Source: Clostridiales bacterium
Lineage (GTDB): Bacteria > Bacillota > Clostridia > Lachnospirales > WQUN01
Direction of reading: 5' to 3'
NCBI GenBank assembly: GCA_031271295.1
Contig: JAISVZ010000106.1
Span: forward strand, 1 to 54,985
DNA length: 54,985 nt
Shown here: positions 39,471-48,051 of the stretch, one piece after another
Layout: each line of letters starts with the position of its first letter
Position numbering within the stretch: position 1 is the first letter of the stretch
The notes under the pieces: generated by a model
What the model was told of the DNA's origin: nothing
What the model saw: the letters and a program-made list of their open reading frames with translations, nothing else
Database searches by the model: none
Translations under genes and position numbers: made by a program

Positions 39471-41177
39471 ATGCCGAGAATCCGTAAATCTGTTCAAACA
39501 ACCGAATCCGTAATATGGCGAATCGCCCTGTACATCCGCCTTTCAAGAGAGGATTGGAAGGACGACGATACCGCGTCCGAAAAAAAAACCGCAAAGAATA
39601 ACATTTCGCAGAACACCCCGGACGTTAGCCGCAGTATAGTTGAACAGCAAAAAATGCTGCTGGAATATGTTCAGGCGCATTTTGCGGACAGGTATACCAT
39701 AGAGGATATTTACACCGACGACGGCTTGTCCGGCACGGACGACGCGCGGGACAATTTTCAGCGCATGATGGAAGATGTTGAAAACGGGAAGGTTAACTGC
39801 ATTATTGTTAAAACGCTCTCCCGCGCTTTTAGGAATTACGCCGACCAGGGGCGCTACCTTGAACAGATATTCCCGAAAAAAGGCGTGCGATTTATTTCAA
39901 TCAGCAATCCCTTTGTGGATAGCTTCACTAACCCGGACGCGATACAAAACGGTATGGAAATTCCCATAAACGGGCTGATGAACGACCGTTACGCGGCAAA
40001 AACTTCCGCGGACATCAGGCGCACGTTCGACGCGAAGCGCAAACGCGGGGAATTTATAGGCGCGTTCGCTCCCTACGGGTATGTGAAAAACCCGGCTAAT
40101 AAAAACAGCCTAATTATAGACGACGAAGCGGCGCAGATTGTAAGAAACATATTTTTATGGTTTGTAAACGACGGCATGAGTAAAACATCTATCGCCAAAA
40201 AGCTGAACGAACTTGGCGTGCCCAACCCTACTTCGTACAAAAACCGCGTACAGCATTTTAAATACAAAAACCCGAACATGGCTAAAAACGACGGGCTTTG
40301 GTGCAGTTCCATAATCCTGAACATGCTTACAAACCAGGTTTACGCCGGAAATATGGTGCAGGGCAGGCACCGCGTTATAAGCTATAAGGTGCATACACAG
40401 GTACGAGTTCCGGAAAATGAATGGTATATAGTGCCGGGTACGCACGAGGCTATAATCGATAGGGAAACCTTTGATAAGGCGCAGCTTTTGCATTCCCGCG
40501 ATACCCGCACCGCACCGGATAAAAAGGAGGTGTATCTGTTTTCGGGGTTTTTGCGCTGTGCGGACTGCAAAAAAGCTATGCGCCGGAAAACTTCGAAAAA
40601 TATTACCTACTACTTTTGCCGCACAAAAACCGATAAGGGTTTATGCTCCAAGCACACAATAAGGGAGGATAGGCTTACTAAGGCGGTTCTTAACGCTATA
40701 AGAATTCAAATTGCTTTAGCACAGCCTTTTACAAATATATTGAAGGAACTAAGCGAAAACCGTACCGAAAAACCCCAGGTGCTGCGTTTAAACAGTATGC
40801 TTAAAGCCCGCGAGGAGGAACTGCAAAAAATAAGAAGCGCAGCCGAAAGCCTGTATTTGGATTGGAAAAACGGCGATATCACAAAGGAAGAATATTTAGG
40901 AATGAAGCGCAGTTTTGAAGAAAAAAGCGAAAGGCTGAAAGAAACTATGAAAACCGTGAAAAACGAGATAACGGCAAAAACCGATGATGAAAATACTGAA
41001 AACGAATACATCCGCGCTTTTACCCGGCACAAAAACATTACCGCGCTTGAACGCGGGTTGGTTACTCAATTAATAGACACGATTTATGTGCATGAAAACG
41101 GGCGCATAACAATAGATTTCGCTTTTGCAGATGTGTTGAAGCGGTTCAATTTGTATTCAATTGCTCAAACAACTTAA
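39471..41177 (+). CDS. large serine recombinase
   Basis: Site-specific integrase of 568 residues. The catalytic domain begins IALYIRLSREDWKDDD with nucleophile Ser25, then SIVEQQKMLLEYV, DDGLSGTDDARDNFQRM, IIVKTLSRAFRNY and NDRYAAKTSADIR. The recombinase domain is GAFAPYGYVKNP to about 340. The zinc ribbon is near residue 362 (RCADCKKAMRRK, then YYFCRTKTDKGLCSKH, four Cys). A coiled coil follows, then a short C-terminal domain. SD GGAGAG precedes ATG 39471. No terminal inverted repeats or cargo are visible, so the element is either minimal or decayed; its att sites are not identified. Confidence 0.95.
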   Translation: MPRIRKSVQTTESVIWRIALYIRLSREDWKDDDTASEKKTAKNNISQNTPDVSRSIVEQQKMLLEYVQAHFADRYTIEDIYTDDGLSGTDDARDNFQRMMEDVENGKVNCIIVKTLSRAFRNYADQGRYLEQIFPKKGVRFISISNPFVDSFTNPDAIQNGMEIPINGLMNDRYAAKTSADIRRTFDAKRKRGEFIGAFAPYGYVKNPANKNSLIIDDEAAQIVRNIFLWFVNDGMSKTSIAKKLNELGVPNPTSYKNRVQHFKYKNPNMAKNDGLWCSSIILNMLTNQVYAGNMVQGRHRVISYKVHTQVRVPENEWYIVPGTHEAIIDRETFDKAQLLHSRDTRTAPDKKEVYLFSGFLRCADCKKAMRRKTSKNITYYFCRTKTDKGLCSKHTIREDRLTKAVLNAIRIQIALAQPFTNILKELSENRTEKPQVLRLNSMLKAREEELQKIRSAAESLYLDWKNGDITKEEYLGMKRSFEEKSERLKETMKTVKNEITAKTDDENTENEYIRAFTRHKNITALERGLVTQLIDTIYVHENGRITIDFAFADVLKRFNLYSIAQTT

Positions 41178-41232
41178 AAATAATCACTTGATTTTGATTT
41201 TTCTCGACATAATTATAAATCCATGGTAAACT

Positions 41233-41262
41233 GAGGTAATTCATTCAAAAGGAGAATACCTC
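41233..41262 (+). promoter_or_regulatory. inverted repeat around an SD
   Basis: GAGGTA (41233-41238) and TACCTC (41257-41262) flank the AAAGGAG of the next gene and end right at its GTG start, so the SD would lie in a hairpin loop. Confidence 0.35.
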
Positions 41263-42561
41263 GTGAAACGTAAAATTACGGAAAAATTAATATCGTGGAA
41301 AAATAGGCCGAGCGGGCGTATGCCTTTGCTTGTGTACGGCGCAAGGCAGGTTGGAAAGACACATATAATCAGAGAATTCGCGGCGCTCTGCTACAAAAAC
41401 ATCGCCGAGGTAAACATGGAAACAAACAGAACGGTTAGGTCTTACTTTGAAGGTAGTATTGATCCTGTGCGCATTGTCCGGTTCTTGGAAACCGAAGTGC
41501 GCCAGCGTATTGTTCCGGGGGAAACGCTGATATTTTTCGACGAGGTTCAATCCTGCCCGCGTGCTCTCACCGCTTTGAAATACTTCAACGAGAACGCGCC
41601 CGAATATCATATTGTGTGCGCGGGAAGCCTTTTGGGGGTTGCAATTAACCGCGATGAATTTTCTTTTCCGGTCGGCAATGTGGATTCGTTAATTATGTTC
41701 CCGCTTGATTTTGAAGAGTTTTTACTATCTCAAAACGAAGAAATGTTATGCGAGGAAATAAAAAGGTCTTATAATGCCAATGAGGCTCTGCCCGCGTCCT
41801 TGCACGAAAAGGCTCTTGAGCTTTACCGGATATATCTTATCGTAGGCGGAATGCCAATGCCGGTTCTTTCATACTCTAACAGCGGCAGCCTAATTCCGGT
41901 GCCGGAGGTTCAAAACAGGATATTAAACGATTACATTGCGGATATGTCAAAGTACGCGGAAAATGCCGAAAGCGTAAAAATCCGCGCGGCATACAATTCT
42001 ATACCCGTGCAGCTTGCGAAAGATAACAAAAAATTTCAGTACAAGCTTGCCCAACGCGGCGGAACTGCCGCCATTTTTGGAGCCGCCATTGATTGGCTTA
42101 ATTTTGCGGGAATTGTGCTTAAGTGCGTTAAGCTTGAACACGCCTTTATGCCTATTTCGGTTTATCAGGATATTTCCTCTTTTAAAATTTACATGAGCGA
42201 TGTTGGGCTTCTTACAATGAAAAGCGGAATTTCACAGCAGGCGGTAATGTCGGCGGGAGAACTTGAAAATACATTCCTTGGCGCGATAACAGAAAACTAT
42301 GTCGCGCAGGTGTTTGCGGCAAAGCATTACGGCTTGTATTATTGGGCAACGGACGGGCAAGCCGAAGTGGATTTTATTTTGCAAAAAGACGGGGATATTA
42401 TTCCCGTTGAAGTTAAAACAGGGAAGCGAACCAAATCAAAAAGCCTTGCCATATTCGCTGAAAAATACAAACCGGCGTATATAATCCGCATTTCAAGCAA
42501 AAACTTCGGGTTCGAAAACAATATAAAATCCGTTCCGCTTTACGCGGCGTTTTGCATATAG
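41263..42561 (+). CDS. AAA-type ATPase with DUF4143 and intact nuclease-like motif
   Basis: A 432-residue relative of the ATPase at 37070, from another branch. Walker A is YGARQVGKTHIIREF near residue 28, Walker B is LIFFDEVQSCPRAL near 92, then CAGSLLGVAINR and MFPLDFEEFLL. The DUF4143 part includes IYMSDVGLLTMKSG. Unlike its neighbour it keeps a full PD-(D/E)xK-like motif: AEVDFILQKDGDIIPVEVKTG near 372. It starts at GTG 41263 after AAAAGGAG. The gene is probably monocistronic and lies directly behind the recombinase. Confidence 0.93.
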   Translation: MKRKITEKLISWKNRPSGRMPLLVYGARQVGKTHIIREFAALCYKNIAEVNMETNRTVRSYFEGSIDPVRIVRFLETEVRQRIVPGETLIFFDEVQSCPRALTALKYFNENAPEYHIVCAGSLLGVAINRDEFSFPVGNVDSLIMFPLDFEEFLLSQNEEMLCEEIKRSYNANEALPASLHEKALELYRIYLIVGGMPMPVLSYSNSGSLIPVPEVQNRILNDYIADMSKYAENAESVKIRAAYNSIPVQLAKDNKKFQYKLAQRGGTAAIFGAAIDWLNFAGIVLKCVKLEHAFMPISVYQDISSFKIYMSDVGLLTMKSGISQQAVMSAGELENTFLGAITENYVAQVFAAKHYGLYYWATDGQAEVDFILQKDGDIIPVEVKTGKRTKSKSLAIFAEKYKPAYIIRISSKNFGFENNIKSVPLYAAFCI

Positions 42562-42570
42562 CAATTCAAA

Positions 42571-42643
42571 ATTCTTACGCGACGGTTAACATTTAGCAAT
42601 TCTCACGCGGCGGTTAACATTTAGCAATTCTCACGCGGCGGTT
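42571..42643. repeat. 28-bp tandem repeat, 2.6 copies, between convergent genes
   Basis: Units start at 42571, 42599 and 42627 (ATTCTCACGCGGCGGTTAAC-type, then ATTTAGCA). They lie between the stops of the ATPase and the short collagen-like gene. No ORF or terminator hairpin is evident in them. Confidence 0.9.
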
Positions 42644-42653
42644 GTGCGTATAC

Positions 42654-43325
42654 TTACGGCGCTTGCGGTCCTTGCGGACCCATTGGGCCGGTTGGGCCTG
42701 CCGCGCCGGGCGCGGAACCGGAGGCAAGCGGCGCGTAGCTTGGCGAAGAGCCGGGTGTCCCCGTGGGGTTAGCGGTTTGCACAATATACGGTACGCCGTT
42801 ACTTACAACAATTTGCCCCGGCAAATAATTCGGAGCTTTATTCGCGTCGTAGTTAACTGTCGCAACCGGGCCGGCAGGGCCGGCAATTGCGGTATAATCC
42901 GCAGAACTTCCCGGTGTGCCCGAAGGGTTATTTTTGCCCACAATGTAAACAGTGCCGTTGCTTACAACAAGCTGTCCCTGTGTGTAATTAGCCGATTTCG
43001 TAGGGTCATATAAAGCGGACGAACCGCCGCCGCCAACTGCCATATAGTCGGCGGAGCTGCCCGGTGTGCCAGCGGGATTACTCCTGTTTACAACATAGAG
43101 CGCTCCGTTATACATTACCATCTGTCCTTGTGTGTACTGCGGCGCGTCCGCCGGGTTATAGGCGGATGAAACTGCCGCTCCTGCCGGTCCGGTTGGCCCC
43201 ATTGGGCCTTGAACTCCGGCTCCCTGCTCTGCGCAGCAATAGCCGTAACGATTTGAGTTGTAGTTATTGGCATATTGCATCCAAGCAACTTCTAAATCTT
43301 TTCTACTGTTTTGCCTGCAATTCAT
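42654..43325 (-). CDS. short collagen-like protein with three CBM5/12-like modules
   Basis: A 223-residue relative of the giant protein at 29861. The N-terminus is polar and Tyr/Asn-rich (NNYNSNRYGYCC), then GPMGPTGPAG. Three ~45-residue modules follow (YTQGQMVMYNGALYVV…PGSSADY) and a GPTGPMGPQGPQAP end. The CysCys before the first triplets matches the GPCC sites of the large protein. SD AAAGGAG lies nine bases before ATG 43325. There is no Sec signal or anchor; the Asn/Tyr-rich start could target a spore layer, as with BclA-like proteins, but that is inference. Confidence 0.85.
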   Translation of the reverse strand: MNCRQNSRKDLEVAWMQYANNYNSNRYGYCCAEQGAGVQGPMGPTGPAGAAVSSAYNPADAPQYTQGQMVMYNGALYVVNRSNPAGTPGSSADYMAVGGGGSSALYDPTKSANYTQGQLVVSNGTVYIVGKNNPSGTPGSSADYTAIAGPAGPVATVNYDANKAPNYLPGQIVVSNGVPYIVQTANPTGTPGSSPSYAPLASGSAPGAAGPTGPMGPQGPQAP

Positions 43326-43460
43326 TTAACAATACTCCTTTCATATACCGTATTCCTGCTTTTCCGGGTTATGTGATGCTGCAAACATGCGCAAAACATG
43401 CCGAATTTGAAACGGTATTATTGTTTTTTCGTTTGTCCGCCCGTTGCGCGTTTGGGCGGA

Positions 43461-43495
43461 TATATAAAATGTCCAGACGGTATATAATATGTCCA
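43461..43495. repeat. 20-bp-spaced direct repeat upstream of the short collagen-like gene
   Basis: TATATAAAATGTCCA (43461-43475) and TATATAATATGTCCA (43481-43495) differ at one position and are exactly two helical turns apart. They could be an activator site or the remnant of a mobile-element end. Confidence 0.45.
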
Positions 43496-43526
43496 CGTTA
43501 GAGAAAGTGTTCGTGCTATCGCTCCC

Positions 43527-43567
43527 AAAAATTAAGCGCCGGATTATGTAAAAACCCGGCGCTTAAT
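43527..43567 (-). terminator. terminator of the coiled-coil protein gene
   Basis: ATTAAGCGCCGG and CCGGCGCTTAAT form a perfect 12-bp stem with a 13-base loop, followed by a short T-run on the minus strand. Confidence 0.88.
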
Positions 43568-43588
43568 ATGCATTGGTTAATATATGCT

Positions 43589-44263
43589 TTAATTTTCATC
43601 TTGGCGCGTAATACTTGTTTCGTCCTCCTTTTCTTCTTGCTGCGTTTCAATTCGGCGCGATTCGGTATTCTCCGCTTTTTCCTCAACAAAATCCTCAACA
43701 TCTTTAAATACTTTTCCTATGGCTGCTTTTTCCGCCGCTTCAAGTTTGGCTATAGACTCGCTTATTTTTTCGGTTTTATGATAATGAGCTTCCGCCGTAA
43801 GCTTTGCCTTTATCTGCGAAATATATGAAATTCCTTCAAAAGAATTATGAATGTTTGCAAGCAGTTTAGTTTCCTCGTCCGAGAGGAATAGCATATCGCC
43901 GTGTTTGTTTATATCGGTATATTCTTCTTTTTGCTCCTTTTTATGCTTCTCCTTCATTTCATCAAGCCTTTTTTGCATCTCTTCAAATTGTTGCGCGGCT
44001 TTTAATTCGTTAAGCTCGTCTATTTGCTGCTGAATAGCCTCAATTTTGGTTTCCTTGGTTTTATCGTCGTACTTTTCGTTTACTTTAATGGCTTCTATAC
44101 TTTCCTGCAAGTTTTTTATAAGCTCGTCTATATTTTCGGCCATATTTATCGAAGTGTTCTTTTTATCTTTTTCTTCTGTTTTCCGGTTTTTTTGCAGGCT
44201 TTGCACTGCCCGCCCCGAAATTTGCGCATTCTCGTACATTCCCGAACTTGCGGCTATTTTCAT
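43589..44263 (-). CDS. coiled-coil protein, possibly FlxA-like
   Basis: A 224-residue, highly charged protein without signal or membrane segment. Residues ~45-115 form a long coiled coil (NIDELIKNLQESIEAIKVN, then IEAIQQQIDELNELKAAQQ) resembling FlxA-like proteins. The middle has a MLFLSDEETKLLANIHNSF segment and a second helical stretch; the tail is acidic. SD GGAGG is well placed before ATG 44263. It lies 22 bases after the Sel1 lipoprotein stop, so the two are probably co-transcribed. The FlxA link is suggestive only. Confidence 0.7.
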   Translation of the reverse strand: MKIAASSGMYENAQISGRAVQSLQKNRKTEEKDKKNTSINMAENIDELIKNLQESIEAIKVNEKYDDKTKETKIEAIQQQIDELNELKAAQQFEEMQKRLDEMKEKHKKEQKEEYTDINKHGDMLFLSDEETKLLANIHNSFEGISYISQIKAKLTAEAHYHKTEKISESIAKLEAAEKAAIGKVFKDVEDFVEEKAENTESRRIETQQEEKEDETSITRQDEN

Positions 44264-44285
44264 AAAAATACCTCCTTAAAGAAAT

Positions 44286-46229
44286 TCAGCGGTTAAAATA
44301 ATCGTCATATTCATTATCGACACTTATTTCAATATCATATAGTCTGTAAATAAAATGTGAGCTCATAAGTTTGGCGTTGCCGTTTTCAATAAGGTACACA
44401 TCGAAGTTAAAATTGTTCCCCGCATACTGTTCTTCCAACAAAACGAGATAATTCTTCCCGTTTGATTCCTCAACGAAGATTTGCTTAACGGCGCGGCTTC
44501 CGTTATATATACTTAGCGTATCCCTAAAATTTTCAATCGGCTCAAACTTGCCGGCAGAATTTTTTATTCCGACTGCATAGTCTATATGATCCGGCATCCC
44601 CATTGAAGTAGAACCCCATATTTCCCGGCTTAATATTTCATCTTCGCCGTCGTTGTTAATGTCTGTTAGTTTGTGTACAGCTAATTGATTATTTTCGGAG
44701 TAAGCCATATACGGAACGGTTATACCGAACTCCGACGCGTCTTTTTCATTGCCCCACATTTCCTCATAAAATCCCGAACCGGGTACGCCTTGAATGTATA
44801 CTGTTTTTGCCATTACCTCCGGCATGATATTATTAAACAATTCCGCGTCTGCGTCTGAAAAATCAGGGCTTTTGTAAGTTTGAATATAGCCCGCGTGCTG
44901 ACTTGAGGTATTTGCGTAAACCATGCCAACTTCCGCAATAGTTTCCGAATCGAACGCAAAAATGCAGATGCTTCCATATTCGCCTCCGAAACCTACCGTA
45001 AAATAAACCAAATAGTACTTGCCTTCATATTTTATTATTTTGTTTTGCCGCCCCCATAACTCGGCAACACGTTTAATTTCGAACACTCCCGTCTCATTCT
45101 TTTTGGCGTAGGTAATAAAAGCATTGCCTACCGTTCCGCCCATTTCGTATACGATAAGCTCATCTTCTCCGCAGTTATCCATATCCGCAAGATAAAAAAA
45201 ACCGTCATCCCTTAACCTCTCGCTGAATTGCGAAATTGAATTTTTTTCAAAATCTGAGGGGTCAACCCGGCAATCAACTCCGTATTTTTCAAGAAATAAA
45301 TCCTTGTCATAAGCATAAAAATATCGCCTCGCTTCATCTAAAAGGCCGCTTGGAATAAGCTTATTATTTGTTGGCAGAGTTCCCAAATCAATAATTTTTG
45401 AAGCCGGGCTTTGCGAATCAAGATAGTTAAGCAGCTTTTCTTTAATGTCCCTTCTGTCGGTTTTGGAAAAGCTTCTAAGAGCCAACATATTATATAACGC
45501 CGAAAGCTCTATGTTTTGCGTAACTCCTATACCGGTTTCATGCATTTGGGCAAGATTGCCCCAACCGTCGGCGTCATGCCCTCCTCCGGCACGCAGAAAA
45601 TATTCCGCCGCCTTTTCCGGGTTTTTGTTAACGCCGAGCCCCTCATAATACATATAACCGATGGCGTTGAGCGATTCCGGATGGTTGTGTTCCTCCCCGC
45701 ATTTTTGCAAATAGTATAAAGCTTTTTCATAATCCGTTTCCGTTCCCTCTGCGTGCAGATACATATAACCGGCGTTATATATATCGTAGGCGCTGCCGTT
45801 CTGCGCGGCTTTCAAAATCCAAAACAGTGCCTGCTCCGGGTTAGGCTCTACCGTTATATCACCGTACGCGCTTCCGTAATAGTAGAGCCTTCCAAGCCGG
45901 GACTGCGCCATAACATCCCCCGAACCGGCAATATTTATTAAGTCCCTTAAAGCGTCTTCGGGCGGCTGCTCTTCTTCGGAGGATTCATCGGTAATTTTGT
46001 CTGCGGCGGGTGTGCCTGCGGTGTTTTCGCTGCCGGGCGAGTTAATGGATGATTCGCTCTCCGGTGTATTTTTAGCGTGCAGAATTTCCGAATCGTCTGC
46101 TACTATTTCCTCAAAAGACGTTTCCGTATCCGAATCGGTAAAATCCGTGTTTGCCCCCGAACATGACGCGCCAAACAGCAGTAACGCCGCAAGTAACGCC
46201 GTCATTAAAGGTATGTATAACCTTTTCAT
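44286..46229 (-). CDS. Sel1-repeat lipoprotein with VCBS-like C-terminal part
   Basis: Exported lipoprotein of 647 residues. Signal and lipobox LLLFGASCSG put the anchored Cys at residue 23. An acidic Ser/Glu-rich linker runs to ~90. Sel1 repeats follow to ~260 (RLGRLYYYGSAYG, YNAGYMYLHAEGTE, NAIGYMYYEGLGVNKNPEKA, NLAQMHETGIGV). The C-terminal part has calcium-loop-like strands, YLADMDNCGEDELIVYEMG near 345 and LTDINNDGEDEILS near 525, as in the secreted protein at 25353. It probably acts as a surface scaffold. SD GGGG precedes ATG 46229. Confidence 0.85.
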   Translation of the reverse strand: MKRLYIPLMTALLAALLLFGASCSGANTDFTDSDTETSFEEIVADDSEILHAKNTPESESSINSPGSENTAGTPAADKITDESSEEEQPPEDALRDLINIAGSGDVMAQSRLGRLYYYGSAYGDITVEPNPEQALFWILKAAQNGSAYDIYNAGYMYLHAEGTETDYEKALYYLQKCGEEHNHPESLNAIGYMYYEGLGVNKNPEKAAEYFLRAGGGHDADGWGNLAQMHETGIGVTQNIELSALYNMLALRSFSKTDRRDIKEKLLNYLDSQSPASKIIDLGTLPTNNKLIPSGLLDEARRYFYAYDKDLFLEKYGVDCRVDPSDFEKNSISQFSERLRDDGFFYLADMDNCGEDELIVYEMGGTVGNAFITYAKKNETGVFEIKRVAELWGRQNKIIKYEGKYYLVYFTVGFGGEYGSICIFAFDSETIAEVGMVYANTSSQHAGYIQTYKSPDFSDADAELFNNIMPEVMAKTVYIQGVPGSGFYEEMWGNEKDASEFGITVPYMAYSENNQLAVHKLTDINNDGEDEILSREIWGSTSMGMPDHIDYAVGIKNSAGKFEPIENFRDTLSIYNGSRAVKQIFVEESNGKNYLVLLEEQYAGNNFNFDVYLIENGNAKLMSSHFIYRLYDIEISVDNEYDDYFNR

Positions 46230-46397
46230 GATTTCATCCCCTTAGTTCTGCCGTATTTTGGTTTACTATAACACTTTTTGATGCTATAAACAACATTTCG
46301 CTATCAATAGATGCAGGAATACGTGACGAAGAAGTTTCTTCAATTTGGGTTAGAACAGTTACCCAAGCGTCAAAGCCAAGCTATAACCCTAAGCGTT

Positions 46398-47186
46398 TCA
46401 GCTTCCGGTGCTGCGGTATCTTTTTACCCCTGTTTTCCACATAACAAAAGATACCGCAAAAAACAAAACCGCCGCCGGAAGCGCCAAAACCCCTTTCCAG
46501 AAAGGTTCGCCCCAGCCGCAAATAACGGACGCGGGGTAATAACTTACAACAAGCATTGGCACCACAAACGTAAACGCGTTTTTTAGAAGCTTGGGCGTAT
46601 AATCAATTGGGCACCTTGTTACCTGATAACTCGCGTTTGTTACGATATATATCCAGTCTAACGCTTTTACGGTAAAAAAAGCGATACCCGACGTCATTAC
46701 ATATACCCCGGCATAGGTTATGGCGCCGCCCAAAAGTGCGCCCGCCAAAATTAAAATTTTGCCGGTATCCAAAACTGTACCGAGTTTTGAAAGGCAGTAA
46801 AAAATAACCATTAACCCGCTTACCGGGCGAGCGGCGCGGTGCAAATGAAAATATGAACATGCCGCCTGAAGCGTAAGCGGGCACGGCCTTAAAAGCAGCC
46901 TGTCAAAATCCCCGCTTTGAATCATTTTCCACGGAAAATAATCGAACCCGCGGGCGAAGGTTTCCGCAAGCCCGTAGCCCGTAACCGCCAAGGAATATAT
47001 CAGCATAATTTTATAAACCGACCACTCTCCGATATTCCCGAAACGCGAAAACATTAAAACCGTGCTTATGGGGTCTAAAATTACGATTAGAAAAACCTGC
47101 AATATCATAAAATACCAGCCCCGGTACTGCGCCTGCGACATGATGTTAATCCTTATGGATTTGAAGTAGATTTTAAGCGCCCTCAT
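46398..47186 (-). CDS. ABC-2 type exporter permease, COG3694-like
   Basis: Membrane subunit of 262 residues with six predicted helices, of the type encoded beside COG4587/COG4586 partners. It starts KIYFKSIRINIMSQAQYRGWYF and carries the family FDRLLLRPCPLTLQ segment, ending WKTGVKRYRSTGS. SD GGAGG overlaps the end of the upstream permease gene, two bases away. With the next two genes it forms an ABC-2 exporter of unknown substrate. A 12-bp inverted repeat lies just at and beyond the gene end (46413-46457) but lacks a T-run. Confidence 0.88.
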   Translation of the reverse strand: MRALKIYFKSIRINIMSQAQYRGWYFMILQVFLIVILDPISTVLMFSRFGNIGEWSVYKIMLIYSLAVTGYGLAETFARGFDYFPWKMIQSGDFDRLLLRPCPLTLQAACSYFHLHRAARPVSGLMVIFYCLSKLGTVLDTGKILILAGALLGGAITYAGVYVMTSGIAFFTVKALDWIYIVTNASYQVTRCPIDYTPKLLKNAFTFVVPMLVVSYYPASVICGWGEPFWKGVLALPAAVLFFAVSFVMWKTGVKRYRSTGS

Positions 47187-47187
47187 T

Positions 47188-48012
47188 TTATCCTCCCTGA
47201 ACGATTATATTTTTCACATTTTTCGCGGTAATAATATTACCTGCGGCTATAAAAAACACAGTCCATAAAACCTGCGCTATTAGCGAAGGCAGGGCTTCTC
47301 CCGCCTTTACCGAACCTATGTAAAACCTGAGCGGAATATCCAAATACCCGGCGAACGGCTGGTAAAGCAAAAATTTCTGCATAAAATCCGGCCATAACTG
47401 CAACGGCAGGTAACTACCCGAAAGCACGTTTGCCGCAATAAGCGGAATATAAGTTAAGCCGTCGCCCCAATCAACAGCCAAACGAAGCGAGGTTACAAAC
47501 ATTCCGAAAGCGGCGCACAGAAAAAACGCCGAAACGAGCGAAACTAAAAACAGTAAAAATCCCGTAACCGAAACAGGCGCGGATATTTTGTAAATTCCGG
47601 ATAAAAACATTGAAAATAAAATAATCGTACCTCTAAATAAAAACAGCACAAGGCGCGAAGCGGCGGTTTTCGAAAACCACAGCAAATAAAGCGGCACCGG
47701 CCTTACAAGCTCAACGCCCACATCTCCGTTATTAATTTTGCCGCGAATATCCTCTTCGATATTTTGCGGATGAAAGGCTATAACCGCCTGCCTAAGCCAA
47801 ACATGAGTAACAACCTGACGCAGTGTAAGCGAAGCGAAAAAAGCGGCGGTTTTATCGTTTGCGTACAAATAAAACGCCGAAAAAACCGCAATCTCGATTA
47901 TTCCCCAAAAAAGACCGACAACGGAGTTAACGGCGGCGGCTGTGCGGTACTGTATCCCCTTAAAGAACTCAATTTTAAACATCGCGGCAAAAGCTTTTAA
48001 ACTGCGTGTCAT
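47188..48012 (-). CDS. ABC-2 type exporter permease, COG4587-like
   Basis: Membrane subunit of about 274 residues and six helices, including the conserved VELVRPVPLYLLWF element and LPLQLWPDFMQKFLLYQPFAGY. I choose ATG 48012 because GGGAGG lies seven to eight bases upstream; ATG 48031-48033 has none. It lies between the ATPase gene (39-base gap) and the second permease gene. Confidence 0.9.
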   Translation of the reverse strand: MTRSLKAFAAMFKIEFFKGIQYRTAAAVNSVVGLFWGIIEIAVFSAFYLYANDKTAAFFASLTLRQVVTHVWLRQAVIAFHPQNIEEDIRGKINNGDVGVELVRPVPLYLLWFSKTAASRLVLFLFRGTIILFSMFLSGIYKISAPVSVTGFLLFLVSLVSAFFLCAAFGMFVTSLRLAVDWGDGLTYIPLIAANVLSGSYLPLQLWPDFMQKFLLYQPFAGYLDIPLRFYIGSVKAGEALPSLIAQVLWTVFFIAAGNIITAKNVKNIIVQGG

Positions 48013-48051
48013 ATCCTTACCTCCCCGGTGCATTTTCGCGATATCTTTGTG

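Noticed and set aside
46413-46457. 12-bp inverted repeat GCGGTATCTTTT as terminator of the exporter operon
   Set aside because: No T-run follows on the minus strand, and one arm encodes the conserved permease end; kept only as a remark.
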